Counted from the first letter of the stretch, positions 37,238-47,311 are shown. The stretch is 64,000 bases of DNA from an uncultured Alphaproteobacteria bacterium (GCA_903860975.1 CAIOSI010000034.1:59200-123199), one strand, 5' to 3'. Notes: a model not told the origin generated them from the sequence alone. Made by a program: numbers and translations.

Positions 37238-39198
37238 TTGATCTGATTTTCCCTGACGGCTCAACGCGCCAATATGACGAGGGGGCTACCGGCAAGGCGG
37301 TCGCGGCTTCCATCGCGCCATCGCTTGCCAAAAGGGCTGCGCTGATCAAGCTGGATGGCCGGCTCTACGACGTCGACTGGCCGCTACCGCACGGCGGTCA
37401 CTTCGAGATCCTTTCGCGTGACAGTCTCGAGGCGCTGGAGACCCTGCGGCACGACGCGAGCCACATCATGGCCGAGGCTGTTCAGGAGTTGTTTCCTGGG
37501 ACGCAGGTGACCATCGGACCCTCGATCGAGGACGGTTTCTTCTACGACTTCGCCCGCGACGAGCCGTTCAGCCTGGATGACCTTTCGGCCATTGAGCAGC
37601 GGATGAAAGACATCGTCGACCGTGACGAAGCCATCAGCCGCGAGGTTTGGACGCGCGACGAGGCGATCGCTCACTTCAAATCGATCGGCGAAGCTTACAA
37701 GGCCGAGATCATCGAGACCATCCCGGCCGGAGAGGACGTAAGCGTCTATCGACAGGGGAAGTGGAAGGATCTTTGCCGCGGGCCGCACTTTCCTTCGACG
37801 AAGTTCGTGGGAAAAGCCTTCAAGCTGACGAAGCTCGCCGGCGCCTACTGGCGTGGTGATCACCGCAACGCTCAGTTGCAGCGCATTTATGGCACCGCCT
37901 GGGCGTCGGAAGTCGACCTTGAAGCCTACCTCCATCGCATCGAGGAGGCCGAAAAGCGCGACCACCGCAAGATTGGCCGGGCCATGGACCTCTTCCACCT
38001 GCAGGAAGAGGCCAAAGGCATGATCTTCTGGCACCCCAAGGGCTGGACCCTTTACCGCACGGTGGAAGCCTACATGCGCCGCCGACTGGATGCGGACGGA
38101 TATGTCGAGGTCAAGGCCCCCCAGCTCATGGATCGCGAGCTGTGGGAGAAGTCTGGCCACTGGCAGAAGTTTAGCCACGCCATGTTTACTTGCGAGACGG
38201 AGGAAGGCGAGGTCCTGGCCGTAAAGCCGATGAACTGCCCAGGCCACGTGCAGATCTTCAATCACGGCCAGAAATCTTACCGAGACTTGCCCCTGCGCAT
38301 GGCCGAATTCGGCGCATGTCACCGTTACGAGCCGTCTGGCGCGCTGCACGGGATATTCCGCGTTCGCGCTTTCACGCAGGACGACGCGCACATTTTTTGT
38401 CGCGAGGACCAGATCGAAGACGAGTCGACGAAATTCGTCCGGCTTCTGGAAAGCGTCTATCGTGACTGCGGACTGGAGCTGCACGCCGTGAAGCTAGCGT
38501 TGCGGCCGGAACTTCGTTTCGGAACGGACGAGGTCTGGGACATCGCCGAGAAGAAACTGGAACGCGCAGCGAAGAATGCGGGCATCGACAAGGTGGAGAT
38601 GCTGCCAGGTGAAGGCGCTTTTTATGGCCCCAAGCTGGAGTTTCACCTGCGCGACGCCATTGGCCGCACCTGGCAGTGCGGCACGCTACAGCTCGATTAT
38701 GTGCTGCCTGAACGGCTGGACGCTGAGTATGTCGCCGAGGATGGCTCCAAGCAGCGCCCGGTGATGCTGCATCGGGCCATCTGTGGCTCAATGGAACGTT
38801 TCCTTGGCGTGATGATCGAAAACTACGCTGGCGCGTTTCCGCTCTGGTTGGCTCCCGTTCAGGTAACGGTCGCCACGATCACGTCTGATGCGGCCGACTT
38901 CGCAATGACGGCGGCCGCGGCATTACGAGCCAGGGGCCTGCGAGTGGAAACTGATCTCCGCAACGAAAAAATCAACCTCAAGGTGCGCGAGCACAGCCTC
39001 GCAAAAGTTCCGATTATTGCCGTGGTGGGGCGTCGCGAAGCGGAGCTGGGGCAGGTGGCGCTGCGGCGTCTTGGATCCGACGGCCAACAGATTCTCGATC
39101 TCGAAGACGCGGTAAACCTGCTTGCCTTACAGGCGACTCCGCCCGATGTTGCGACCCATGCTGGGGGTGTTGAATCGCCGCAGCTGGCCGATCGGTAA
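37234..39198 (+). CDS. thrS: Threonyl-tRNA synthetase
   Basis: This 654-residue class II synthetase has the N-terminal TGS domain ([19 protein letters not shown]), the editing domain with the HDASH motif near residue 75, and the catalytic core. The core has the zinc cysteine in [10 protein letters not shown] and class II motif 2 in [19 protein letters not shown]; motif 3 lies around [15 protein letters not shown]-terminal anticodon-binding domain completes it. It charges tRNA-Thr. No T-box or attenuator is expected or seen in this lineage. Confidence 0.98.
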   Translation: MIDLIFPDGSTRQYDEGATGKAVAASIAPSLAKRAALIKLDGRLYDVDWPLPHGGHFEILSRDSLEALETLRHDASHIMAEAVQELFPGTQVTIGPSIEDGFFYDFARDEPFSLDDLSAIEQRMKDIVDRDEAISREVWTRDEAIAHFKSIGEAYKAEIIETIPAGEDVSVYRQGKWKDLCRGPHFPSTKFVGKAFKLTKLAGAYWRGDHRNAQLQRIYGTAWASEVDLEAYLHRIEEAEKRDHRKIGRAMDLFHLQEEAKGMIFWHPKGWTLYRTVEAYMRRRLDADGYVEVKAPQLMDRELWEKSGHWQKFSHAMFTCETEEGEVLAVKPMNCPGHVQIFNHGQKSYRDLPLRMAEFGACHRYEPSGALHGIFRVRAFTQDDAHIFCREDQIEDESTKFVRLLESVYRDCGLELHAVKLALRPELRFGTDEVWDIAEKKLERAAKNAGIDKVEMLPGEGAFYGPKLEFHLRDAIGRTWQCGTLQLDYVLPERLDAEYVAEDGSKQRPVMLHRAICGSMERFLGVMIENYAGAFPLWLAPVQVTVATITSDAADFAMTAAAALRARGLRVETDLRNEKINLKVREHSLAKVPIIAVVGRREAELGQVALRRLGSDGQQILDLEDAVNLLALQATPPDVATHAGGVESPQLADR

Positions 39199-39208
39199 GG
39201 AAGGCTGG

Positions 39209-40147
39209 ATGAACGGCATCGCCGCATCGATCGTCGCTGTGGAGCCCGCTGAACAGCCAGAATTCTTGGCGAGGCGCTCCAGCGTATCGGTCGTCATGGT
39301 GGTCTACATGACCGGTGTCGCGCTCGAGGAAAGCTTGACCTGTGTGCTGCGCGATCCGTTGGTCGACCAATTGGTTGTGGTCGACAACGGCTCTACTGAG
39401 GCGGATGCGGCGAGCTTGAGGGCGCTGGCCGAGCGGGACGATCGGGTCGTTTTGTTGGCCGGGCAGGGTAACGTTGGTTTTGCCCGCGGGGCCAACCTGG
39501 GTGCGCGCGCGGCGAGCGGCGAGATCTTGGTGTTCCTCAATCCAGACGCCTTCCTGCAGCCAGGCTGTATCGCTGAACTGACCCATGAGATCGTCGGACG
39601 GCCGGTGCCTTGTATTGTGGGTGGTCGTGTCTTGAACGCCGACCTAACAGAGCAACGTGGTGCGCGACGGGGCGAGATCACGCCGATGAGCGCGCTTTTG
39701 TCGCTCTGCCAGCTTGCGAAACACGTGCCGGCCTGGCGGCGCTACGAGGTGCATTGGGAGGCCGAGGTTTCGCCCGATGCGCCTGCCGCAGTTCCGACCA
39801 TCTCGGGTGCCTGCCTGTGCATGCGGCGCGAGGATTTCGATTTCGTTCGCGGCTTTGACGAGAAGTATTTTCTGCATGTCGAGGACGTCGACCTCTGCTG
39901 GCGCGTGCGTCGTGCCGGAGGCCTTGTGCTGTTCCATCCCAAAGCCGAAGTGGTCCACCTGGGTCACACAAGCCTGACCAGCCCGATCCGCGTCGAGTTT
40001 CACAAAGGCGTCGGTCTGGCGCGATACTTCCGCAAGCGCGCCCAGGGCGTGGGCCAGCAACTCATCGCATTGGTACTTTCCCCGATCGTCGTCGTGGCGG
40101 CGATCGCCCGCCCCGTGCTGTGGCGCTTCAGGGGACGCGCTGGCTAG
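39209..40147 (+). CDS. Glycosyltransferase family 2, rhamnosyltransferase-like
   Basis: The ATG at 39209 (SD AAGGAAGG) gives 312 residues. GT2 elements are visible: VSVVMVVYMTG, VVVDNGSTEADA, the DxD-like FLNPDAFLQPG, and the acceptor-side HVEDVDLCWRVRRAG. Relatives transfer rhamnose or other deoxysugars to cell-surface glycans. It begins ten bases after the thrS stop. A short hydrophobic C-terminus (LIALVLSPIVVVAAIA) may tether it to the membrane. Confidence 0.87.
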   Translation: MNGIAASIVAVEPAEQPEFLARRSSVSVVMVVYMTGVALEESLTCVLRDPLVDQLVVVDNGSTEADAASLRALAERDDRVVLLAGQGNVGFARGANLGARAASGEILVFLNPDAFLQPGCIAELTHEIVGRPVPCIVGGRVLNADLTEQRGARRGEITPMSALLSLCQLAKHVPAWRRYEVHWEAEVSPDAPAAVPTISGACLCMRREDFDFVRGFDEKYFLHVEDVDLCWRVRRAGGLVLFHPKAEVVHLGHTSLTSPIRVEFHKGVGLARYFRKRAQGVGQQLIALVLSPIVVVAAIARPVLWRFRGRAG

Positions 40148-40284
40148 TTTATCCTCCGCGTAGCCGACGTCTGGGCTTCACTGTCTTTGCATAGGAACTT
40201 TATCGCCAAGGTCCGGCGTGGCGCGTGGGCGCTGGACGGCGACGATGATGTCGGCCAGGACCTTATCGTTGTGAAATGGCCTGC

Positions 40285-41184
40285 CTAAAGCGGAAAAATT
40301 CCGGCGCGACTGACTGAGCCGGCGGGTGGTTTGCCGAGAATCCCCGCCATCCACTTCGCGGTCGAGATGAGGGCAGGCAAGTTGTAACCGGTCTCGAAGC
40401 CGGCGCGTTCCAACATATAAACGAGGTCCTCGGTGCCGATGTTGCCGGTGGCGTTCGGGGCAAAGGGACACCCGCCCAGGCCTCCGCAACTGGCGTCCAG
40501 CACGTCGACGCCGGCTTCGACGCTTGCGAAGGCGTTGGCTAGGCCTGTGTTGCGCGTGTCGTGGAAGTGCATGCGCAAGCGTTGGTCGGGTGCAGCGTTG
40601 CGGGTGGCTTCGACACGTCGGCGCACCAACCAGGGATCTGCAACTCCGATCGTGTCCGCTAACGCGATCTCGGCGACGCCAGCCTCTGCGGCGGCCCGCA
40701 CGATGCGGATGACCTGGTCCTCAGGGACTTCGCCGTCAAAAGGGCACCCGAAGGCCACAGATATCGTCACGGTGATCGCCGGCCCGCCTTCGGCCCTCTG
40801 GCGGGCGGCGATTGCCTGCATCGTGGTCGTCTGTTCTGCCGCCGACGCACCTTGGTTGCGGATGCCAAAGCCGTCAGTGGCGCAGACAACCACATTGGCC
40901 TCGTCGCAGCCTGCGGCGACACAGCGATCCCAGCCGCGCTCGTTCAGGACGAGGCCGATGCGAGACCGGCCAGTGGTGTGCGGCAGGGCGGCGGCGATTT
41001 CCTCCGCACCGGCCATTTGCGGCACGCGCTTGGGATTGACGAAGGACACGGTCTCGATTCGACGGGCTCCGGCGGCTTCCAACTGCTGAATGAAGTCGAG
41101 CTTCTGGTGGATTTCCAGGAGGGCCTTCTCGTTTTGCAGGCCGTCGCGCGGCCCAACTTCGACGATCTCGATATGACGTTTCAT
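40285..41184 (-). CDS. Hydroxymethylglutaryl-CoA lyase
   Basis: The 299-residue TIM-barrel enzyme has the N-terminal VEVGPRDGLQNE motif with the catalytic arginine-aspartate pair, metal histidines in HFHDTRNTG, and the active-site cysteine loop GLGGCPFAPNATGNIGTED. It splits HMG-CoA into acetoacetate and acetyl-CoA at the end of leucine breakdown. No other leucine catabolic genes are adjacent. Its ATG overlaps the stop of the upstream GT39 gene (ATGA), a coupling that may be incidental. The 138 bases between it and 40147 hold no gene that I can see. Confidence 0.92.
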   Translation of the reverse strand: MKRHIEIVEVGPRDGLQNEKALLEIHQKLDFIQQLEAAGARRIETVSFVNPKRVPQMAGAEEIAAALPHTTGRSRIGLVLNERGWDRCVAAGCDEANVVVCATDGFGIRNQGASAAEQTTTMQAIAARQRAEGGPAITVTISVAFGCPFDGEVPEDQVIRIVRAAAEAGVAEIALADTIGVADPWLVRRRVEATRNAAPDQRLRMHFHDTRNTGLANAFASVEAGVDVLDASCGGLGGCPFAPNATGNIGTEDLVYMLERAGFETGYNLPALISTAKWMAGILGKPPAGSVSRAGIFPL

Positions 41185-42863
41185 TGTTCGGGCGCCTGAG
41201 GTGAGTTTGGGGCGGCTTCATAGATGCGTAGGGTCATTTTCTTGCCGTTCGAATAGTCGCGCCCTCGCACCGTGGTGACCAGATGGCTCTTCGCACCGTA
41301 AACCGAAAGGGCCTGTTCGAAGGCCGCCTCCTGTCGCTGTTCGACGACGGCGGGGCGGTGCTCATAGATTGCTTGGGCCGCGTCTTCTGGCCCGGCGAGT
41401 TCTGTCGCGGTGCCCAACGCAAAGACCAAACTGGGCTCGGCGTAGCCAGCGACGGTGACTGGCGCATCGGCCATGCCCTGTTCGGGTAGGAGTTGGGCTT
41501 TGGCCATCGCCTTGTCGATTCGCGCAGACAGCCACAGCGGACTGAGCCTAGGCACCAATCCCGCCGCCAGGGCTGCATGGCCCACCAGCCCCAGACCTAG
41601 AGCTGCAACGACAGCCGGTTGGGCCGCCTTGCGCACCAGCAAATAGCCACCAGCCAGGCCCGCCGCGGCCAAAAGGAAGGCGGAAGGAATTGCAAATTGC
41701 AGATCCGAGGCACCGCCATAGAGCTTGATCATGTAGAAGGTCGCGCCGGCCAACAGGAGACCAAACAGCCCAGCTAGCGCCGCGCCGGTCCAGCGGCTTC
41801 GCAGGCTAATAGGCGCAACCAAGGCGGCGGCGGCCAGCCAGGCCACGGCGGCGTAAGCTGGCAGAGTGTAGTGTACAAGCTTGGTCGGGATCGCTTCGAA
41901 GACGAGCCAGGTCGGTAGGAGCCAGGCGAGGGCAAACCGCACGCCTGGCTCGCGCCAGCGCGTCCAGGCAGCCACGGCCGCGGCCGGCAACAACAGGGTC
42001 ATGGGGAACATCAAAAGCGGGGCTAGCAGCGTGTGATAGCCGAGCGGCGCGCCGTGGGTCTCCTGGCCGCCCGCGAGTTTGGGGACGAGGTCACCCCCCA
42101 AGGCCTCGCTCCAAAAGCGGCCATCCGTGGCGACGGTCACCGCACCGGCCCAAGGACCAACGATGGCGAGGAGAAGGATCAGGCCCCAGATCCATTTCAA
42201 CCGACCAAGCCAAAGCACTTTGCGATCCAGCGCGATCAGGGCCAGGATCGTCAGTCCGGCAACCATTGGCGTGATCGGGCCCTTCACCAGCGTTCCCAGC
42301 GCAATCCCTACCCAGAAAAGCAGCCAGGCGCGCTTGCCAGCCGGCGGCCCGTCATGTGTATCGGCGTAGATGCGGCCGAGCGCTGCGAGCGCCAAGGTCG
42401 TGGCACCGCACAGTGTGGCGTCGGTCTTGGCGATGAACGCTTCGGTTGAGAGCAGAAACGTCGTGCCCAGCATGGCGCCGGCCAGCATGCCGGCGGGCTC
42501 CCCGAAGAAGGCCGCAGCACCCCAAGCACAGGCCGCTGCGGCGAGCATCGCCCCCAGCAGGGACGGGATGCGATAGGCCCAGATCGCACGGTCCTCCGGG
42601 TTCGAAAGCACCGACACCGAGGCGGCCTGGAGCCAATGAATGCCAATTGGCTTCTTGAAACGTGGCTCCTCCTGGTAGCGGATCACCACGAAGTCACGGC
42701 TTTCCAGCATCTGGGCTGTCGCCTGGGCAAATCGTGCTTCGTCGCGGTCGAGCGGCGGGATGGCGAGCAGGCCAGGCACGCCTGCCAGGAAGGCGACCAT
42801 GGCGGCCATTGCGGGGCCGCGCCAGGTGCGGCTAAGGCGAGTCAATTGACCTTCGAGCGTCAT
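41181..42863 (-). CDS. GT39/ArnT-like lipid-linked sugar glycosyltransferase
   Basis: With the ATG at 42863 the protein is 560 residues and highly hydrophobic. The first luminal loop carries the PMT/ArnT catalytic motif PPLDRDEARFAQ and the following EEPRFKKPIGIHWLQ. Such enzymes take a sugar from an undecaprenyl-phosphate donor and attach it on the periplasmic face to lipid A or protein. The divergent GT2 gene at 42921, of the dolichol-phosphate-mannose-synthase type, could make the donor. The acceptor is unknown. Confidence 0.87.
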   Translation of the reverse strand: MTLEGQLTRLSRTWRGPAMAAMVAFLAGVPGLLAIPPLDRDEARFAQATAQMLESRDFVVIRYQEEPRFKKPIGIHWLQAASVSVLSNPEDRAIWAYRIPSLLGAMLAAAACAWGAAAFFGEPAGMLAGAMLGTTFLLSTEAFIAKTDATLCGATTLALAALGRIYADTHDGPPAGKRAWLLFWVGIALGTLVKGPITPMVAGLTILALIALDRKVLWLGRLKWIWGLILLLAIVGPWAGAVTVATDGRFWSEALGGDLVPKLAGGQETHGAPLGYHTLLAPLLMFPMTLLLPAAAVAAWTRWREPGVRFALAWLLPTWLVFEAIPTKLVHYTLPAYAAVAWLAAAALVAPISLRSRWTGAALAGLFGLLLAGATFYMIKLYGGASDLQFAIPSAFLLAAAGLAGGYLLVRKAAQPAVVAALGLGLVGHAALAAGLVPRLSPLWLSARIDKAMAKAQLLPEQGMADAPVTVAGYAEPSLVFALGTATELAGPEDAAQAIYEHRPAVVEQRQEAAFEQALSVYGAKSHLVTTVRGRDYSNGKKMTLRIYEAAPNSPQAPEQ

Positions 42864-42920
42864 CGCTGCCCTGATAGCACGATCCTTCCCAACGCCCGCT
42901 TTTCCAGTATGGGAGGCGTA

Positions 42921-43676
42921 ATGGCCCGCCAATCCGCCTCCGCAAGTTCGCAATCTGGGACGCCAGATATCTCTATCGTCGTCCCGGTCTTCAACGAGGA
43001 AGGCGCGGTGCGCGCTCTGGCTCTCGAAATCGCGGCGGCCTTCAAGGGCCGCGATTACGAGTTGATCTTTGTCGATGACGCCAGCCGCGACGGCACGCGC
43101 GCAGCGCTGAAGGCGCTTTCGGCGGAAATCCCGCAGCTTCTGGTGCTGGGCCACAGTAAGACTGCAGGTCAGAGCCGAGCGATCCGTTCTGGAATCCTGC
43201 GCGCTAGAGGCTCGACCATCATGACGTTAGACGGCGATGGCCAGAACGACCCGGCCGATGGGCCGGCGCTGGTCGACGCCTTGGTCGCCGGACCGCCGGA
43301 GCTCGCGCTAGTGGGCGGCGAGCGGGTGGAGCGGCAGGACAGGCTCGCCAAGAAGGTGGCCAGTCAAATCGCCAATAGCGTGCGCAAACGCCTCTTGAAT
43401 GACAGCGCCAACGACACCGGTTGCGGCCTTAAGGCCTTCCGACGCGACGCCTTCCTTAGGCTGCCCTATTTCGATCACATCCACCGCTACCTGCCGGCCA
43501 TGATGATGCGGGAGGGTTTTCAGGTCGCATTTCGCCCGGTGAATCACCGTCATAGACAGACGGGCATATCAAAATACACCAACCTGGGTCGGTTATGGGC
43601 CTCGCTGTCGGATCTATTTGGAGTGGTCTGGCTGCAGTCGCGTGCCCGTAATCCTGGGGTCGTCGACGAGATTTGA
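42921..43676 (+). CDS. GT2 polyprenyl-phosphate glycosyltransferase (DPM1-like)
   Basis: The start is fixed by GGGAGG five bases before the ATG at 42921, giving 251 residues. Motifs include ISIVVPVFNEEGAVRAL, LIFVDDASRDGTR, and MTLDGDGQNDPAD with the metal-binding aspartates. This is the soluble synthase type that loads a sugar onto polyprenyl phosphate. It is divergent from the ArnT-like gene by 57 bases, so both may be co-regulated and act in one pathway. It has no C-terminal membrane helices. Confidence 0.87.
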   Translation: MARQSASASSQSGTPDISIVVPVFNEEGAVRALALEIAAAFKGRDYELIFVDDASRDGTRAALKALSAEIPQLLVLGHSKTAGQSRAIRSGILRARGSTIMTLDGDGQNDPADGPALVDALVAGPPELALVGGERVERQDRLAKKVASQIANSVRKRLLNDSANDTGCGLKAFRRDAFLRLPYFDHIHRYLPAMMMREGFQVAFRPVNHRHRQTGISKYTNLGRLWASLSDLFGVVWLQSRARNPGVVDEI

Positions 43677-43818
43677 ACGCTCAGGTCAGGGCTGAGAAGA
43701 TAAGGGTCACCACGGTGACGTCGACGAATCTGAAGACAAAATGCAGCATACGACCGGTCCGTGATCTTGGTTTCTGATCAGGGTTAAGCAAGACCGGCGC
43801 CAGATCAGCGCAGAGGCA

Positions 43819-44136
43819 ATGGCCCTATTTTTTGATGGCGTTTGGTTCGGCGCCCGCCTCGGGGAACGCGATCTTTCGCGAGAACGCCTGGCGGCGAGGC
43901 TCGACATCACCACCGAGGATCTGGCGCTCCTGTTCAAGGACCAAATGGAGCTTTCCGCCGGGCAAGTCGCAGCATTTGCCGAGTTGCTGGGTGTTTCTGC
44001 AGCCGAGGTCGCCTCACGGGCAGGCGTGTCGACCCCTGTCCCAAGCCAACAGACTTCGCCTCACGCACGGATCGCCTCGCTGGAACGGCGGGTCGAGGCC
44101 TTGGAGGCGGAAATCGATCGGCTTAAGGCTGGCTAG
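43819..44136 (+). CDS. Small helix-turn-helix protein with coiled-coil tail
   Basis: The 105-residue protein has an XRE-like helical domain (LSRERLAARLDITTEDLALLFKDQ, then VAAFAELLGVSAAEVASRAG). A polar linker and a C-terminal heptad stretch (ARIASLERRVEALEAEIDRL) follow, likely a dimerising coiled coil. It could be a small transcription regulator. Targets are unknown. It converges on the next gene with a 4-base overlap. Confidence 0.65.
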   Translation: MALFFDGVWFGARLGERDLSRERLAARLDITTEDLALLFKDQMELSAGQVAAFAELLGVSAAEVASRAGVSTPVPSQQTSPHARIASLERRVEALEAEIDRLKAG

Positions 44137-44456
44137 ATTTTCGTCTTAGCGACGCGACCCTTAGGCGCTCTGCGGTCGAAGGAGCCGGACCATTCCGTCC
44201 GATTGTAGCTCGCCTTGGCCACGTCATGGATTGTCGCGCCGGCGCGCAAACCGCGGCGTTCACCTAGAACCTGGGCATCGATCGCCGCCGATCCGCCGAA
44301 TCGAGCGGTGCCTGGCGGGGGGGTGGGCACCGCGCTGATCGGCACCGGCAGGTTGGAAGGTTCTGCCGGCGAAGTCGATTCAGACGGCTCCGCGTCAGCT
44401 TTGCGGGCCCGGCGGGAGGTGAACCTCTTTGGGACTGGATCGATCGAAAGGGTCAT
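44133..44456 (-). CDS. Hypothetical basic, proline-rich protein
   Basis: This 107-residue protein has no recognised domain. It has a basic, disordered first half with Pro/Ser/Thr-rich spacers and a more conserved-looking C-terminus (GLRAGATIHDVAKASYNRTEWSG). There is no signal peptide or membrane segment. It lies just downstream of phaR on the same strand and overlaps the HTH gene by 4 bases at its end. The reading frame is supported by the tight packing of neighbours rather than by homology. Confidence 0.5.
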   Translation of the reverse strand: MTLSIDPVPKRFTSRRARKADAEPSESTSPAEPSNLPVPISAVPTPPPGTARFGGSAAIDAQVLGERRGLRAGATIHDVAKASYNRTEWSGSFDRRAPKGRVAKTKI

Positions 44457-44501
44457 CGTGCGAATATCCGTGCAGAACTTGTGCCAATCGTCGAGGTGCC
44501 G

Positions 44502-45107
44502 TTAGCGCTTTGCCGCCAGTTTTTCGATCTGTGCCTGCATTTCCTCCATCTGTTTGCGCAGCGCCAAAAGAGCGTCGTCGGCGGGTGAGCTTGCTGGCGC
44601 GGCGCGCGGGGCGCTTGCTGGCTCTTCGGGCTTGGCATAGGCGAAAGGCGAAAACATCTTCATGGCGCGGTCGAAGAGAGCCAGGTTCTGGCGCACCTGT
44701 TCGTCGAATACGCTGGCGCCCGGCGCATGACCCAACGAGGTAAACTGGGTGCGCATCCGCTCCTGCTGTTGGGCGAAGCTCGCTAGCGATAGCTCTAGGT
44801 AACTCGGCAGGAAGGCCTGCATTGAATTGCCGTAGAAGCCGATCAATTGGCGCAGAAACTGGATCGGCAACAGGCTTTGGCCCTGCTGGCTCTCTTCTTC
44901 AAAAATAATCTGGGTCAGCACCGATCGAGTGATGTCTTCGTTGGTCTTGGCGTCATAGACCACGAAATCGATGTTCTGTTTCACCATCTCGGACAAGTGT
45001 TCGAGGGTGACGTAACTCGAGGAGGCGGTGTTGTAGAGCCGCCGGTTTGCGTACTTCTTGATAATGACACGCTCGCCAAGGGCGGCGGAGTCCTGGGTAT
45101 CAACCAT
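44502..45107 (-). CDS. phaR: Polyhydroxyalkanoate synthesis repressor PhaR
   Basis: The ATG at 45107, behind AAAGGA, gives 201 residues. The N-terminal PHB/PHA accumulation regulator DNA-binding domain is clear (VIIKKYANRRLYNTASSSYVTL), and the PHB_acc regions follow (QSLLPIQFLRQLIGFYGNSMQAF). A C-terminal coiled-coil segment ends the protein. PhaR represses phasin and synthesis genes and leaves DNA when polymer accumulates. It is divergent from phaAB across a gap that contains a CTGC-N3-GCAG site. Confidence 0.93.
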   Translation of the reverse strand: MVDTQDSAALGERVIIKKYANRRLYNTASSSYVTLEHLSEMVKQNIDFVVYDAKTNEDITRSVLTQIIFEEESQQGQSLLPIQFLRQLIGFYGNSMQAFLPSYLELSLASFAQQQERMRTQFTSLGHAPGASVFDEQVRQNLALFDRAMKMFSPFAYAKPEEPASAPRAAPASSPADDALLALRKQMEEMQAQIEKLAAKR

Positions 45108-45150
45108 CCCAAATCCTTTACCGGGCTGGCGCACGACCAGCCCACTGTTT

Positions 45151-45161
45151 CTGCACTGCAG
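45151..45161. promoter_or_regulatory. Candidate PhaR operator between phaR and phaA
   Basis: CTGCACTGCAG is an exact CTGC-N3-GCAG palindrome. This is the TGC-rich recognition form described for PhaR of Paracoccus and Rhodobacter. It lies 44 bases upstream of the phaR ATG and about 120 bases upstream of phaA, suited to autoregulation and control of the biosynthetic genes. The match is seen directly; binding is inferred. Confidence 0.5.
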
Positions 45162-45279
45162 TATCGCGCATGCGAGCGGAATGGCAATCAGGGCCAAAGT
45201 ACGCTTGGGCTTGCGGAAATCCGCCTAGCTCCCAATAGATAGTTTCGGGCCGTCTCATTTGAACGCAGGAATCCCCGCT

Positions 45280-46455
45280 GTGACCGACATCGTCATCGTT
45301 TCCGCCGCACGCACGCCCGTTGGTTCGTTCAACGGGTCGCTCTCCAGCTTGCCTGCCCATGAACTTGGCAAGATCGCCATTCAGGCCGCGATCCAGCGCG
45401 CCGGAATCCAGGCTTCTGATGTCGACGAAGTCATTATGGGCCAGGTGCTGCAGGCGGGGGCTGGCCAGGGGCCGGCCCGACAGGCCGCGATCAACGCAGG
45501 CATCCCCGTGGAAAGCCCAGCCTGGAGCCTTAACCAGCTCTGCGGTTCGGGCCTGCGGGCAGTTGCTCTGGGCGCCCAGCAGATCAAGGACGGTTCTGCC
45601 GAAATCGTGATCGCCGGTGGTCAGGAGAGCATGAGCCAATCGCCTCATGCCCAGAACTTGCGTGGCGGCCAGAAAATGGGCGACCTGGCGTTCGTCGATA
45701 CGATGATCAAGGACGGGCTGTGGGACGCTTTCCACGGTTATCACATGGGCCAGACCGCCGAGAACATCGCCGCGCGTTGGCAGATCACCCGCGACGACCA
45801 GGACAAATTCGCTGTCGGCTCCCAGAACAAGGCCGAGGCTGCCCAGACATCGGGCAAGTTCGCCGCTGAGATCGCGCCCGTCACGATCAAGGGACGCAAA
45901 GGCGACGTGGTCGTAGACCAGGACGAATTCATCCGGCCAGGTACAACGCTAGAGAGTATTTCGGGACTGCGGCCGGCGTTCATGAAGGATGGCACAGTGA
46001 CCGCTGCGAACGCCTCTGGGCTGAACGATGGCGCTGCGGCTCTGGTTCTTATGACAGCTGAGGAAGCCCAGAAGCGCGGCCTGAAGCCCCTCGCACGAAT
46101 CGCCTCTTGGGCTCACGCTGGCGTCGACCCCGAAATCATGGGCACCGGGCCTATCCCGGCCAGCCGAAAGGCTCTGGAGCGGGCGGGTTGGGCGGTCTCC
46201 GATCTTGATTTAATCGAATCCAACGAGGCGTTCGCAGCGCAGTCGATCTGCGTCGTCCGCGACTTGGGTCTTGATCCGGCGAAGGTGAACGTCAACGGTG
46301 GGGCTATCGCCATCGGCCACCCGATTGGCGCATCAGGGGCGCGGATTCTTACGACCCTTCTTCACGAGATGAGCCGCACTGACGCGACCAAGGGTCTGGC
46401 GACACTCTGTGTCGGCGGTGGCATGGGTGTCGCCATGTGCGTCGAAAAGATCTGA
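45280..46455 (+). CDS. phaA: Acetyl-CoA acetyltransferase (beta-ketothiolase)
   Basis: The GTG at 45280, behind AGGA, gives 391 residues, the standard thiolase length; a TTG at 45259 is the less likely alternative. The nucleophile C88 lies in LNQLCGSG, the catalytic H347 in [10 protein letters not shown] and the second cysteine C377 in LCVGGGMG. It condenses two acetyl-CoA to acetoacetyl-CoA for PHB synthesis. phaB follows after 57 bases. Confidence 0.95.
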   Translation: MTDIVIVSAARTPVGSFNGSLSSLPAHELGKIAIQAAIQRAGIQASDVDEVIMGQVLQAGAGQGPARQAAINAGIPVESPAWSLNQLCGSGLRAVALGAQQIKDGSAEIVIAGGQESMSQSPHAQNLRGGQKMGDLAFVDTMIKDGLWDAFHGYHMGQTAENIAARWQITRDDQDKFAVGSQNKAEAAQTSGKFAAEIAPVTIKGRKGDVVVDQDEFIRPGTTLESISGLRPAFMKDGTVTAANASGLNDGAAALVLMTAEEAQKRGLKPLARIASWAHAGVDPEIMGTGPIPASRKALERAGWAVSDLDLIESNEAFAAQSICVVRDLGLDPAKVNVNGGAIAIGHPIGASGARILTTLLHEMSRTDATKGLATLCVGGGMGVAMCVEKI

Positions 46456-46512
46456 TCGATAAATTGCCGAGCGCCGGATCAACCGGCGTCTCGGTTTGGG
46501 GAGGTGACTTGA

Positions 46513-47238
46513 ATGACCAGGGTGGCGCTGGTCACGGGCGGAACCCGTGGCATTGGACGAGCGATTGTTGAGCGACTGTCTGCCGACGGGATCAAGGTCG
46601 CCGCCGGCTACTCAGGCAATGACGAGGCCGCCGCAGCCCTAAAACGCGAGACCGGGGCGATGGTCATCAAGGGCAACGTCGGTAACTTCGCCGACTGCAA
46701 GCATGCCGTGGAGGCGGTGACCGCCGAACTCGGGCCGATCGACATCTTGGTCAACAACGCCGGAATTACCCGCGACGGTGTCTTCCATAGAATGAACTCT
46801 GAGCAGTGGAGCGAAGTGATCCGGGTCAACATGGACTCGCTTTTCAACATGACCCGCCAAGTGATCGAGGGCATGCGCGAGCGCGAATGGGGCCGGATCA
46901 TCAATATCTCTTCGATCAATGGCCAAAAAGGCCAGGTCGGTCAGACCAACTATTCCGCCGCCAAAGCCGGCATGATCGGCTTTTCGAAGGCGCTGGCGCT
47001 GGAGAATGCCAAAAAAGGTGTGACGGTGAATGTCATCGCACCGGGCTATATCGACACCGAGATGGTGCAGGCGGTGCCTGAGAAGGTGTTGGAAGCTATT
47101 ATCGGCCAAATTCCTGTGGGTCGACTGGGGCGCGGCGATGAAATTGCCGACATGGTGGCGTTTTTGGCTGGCGAACGGGCCGGTTATGTGACCGGAACGA
47201 CACTATCGCTTAATGGTGGACAGTACTTGGTCGGCTAG
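46513..47238 (+). CDS. phaB: Acetoacetyl-CoA reductase
   Basis: This 241-residue short-chain dehydrogenase has the TGGTRGIG cofactor loop, NNAGITRD, and the catalytic Y147-x3-K151 (TNYSAAKAG), with length and motifs of PhaB. It reduces acetoacetyl-CoA to (R)-3-hydroxybutyryl-CoA with NADPH. A strong SD (GGGGAGGTGA) precedes the ATG. PHA synthase phaC is not in the window, as is usual in this group where it lies elsewhere. Confidence 0.95.
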   Translation: MTRVALVTGGTRGIGRAIVERLSADGIKVAAGYSGNDEAAAALKRETGAMVIKGNVGNFADCKHAVEAVTAELGPIDILVNNAGITRDGVFHRMNSEQWSEVIRVNMDSLFNMTRQVIEGMREREWGRIINISSINGQKGQVGQTNYSAAKAGMIGFSKALALENAKKGVTVNVIAPGYIDTEMVQAVPEKVLEAIIGQIPVGRLGRGDEIADMVAFLAGERAGYVTGTTLSLNGGQYLVG

Positions 47239-47311
47239 GGCTGCGCTGACCTGTGACGGCTCCATTCCGGTCCAAAAAGCGCCACACGCTCTGGCCTTAT
47301 GCTTTCGTGTC

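Noticed and set aside
37384..38484. 366-residue minus-strand open frame
   Set aside because: It is antisense to the catalytic core of thrS and shows no family motif.
43681..43749. Minus-strand 22-residue hydrophobic frame (MLHFVFRFVDVTVVTLIFSA...)
   Set aside because: It reads like a small membrane peptide but has no convincing ribosome site, and 22 codons can stay open by chance in this composition.
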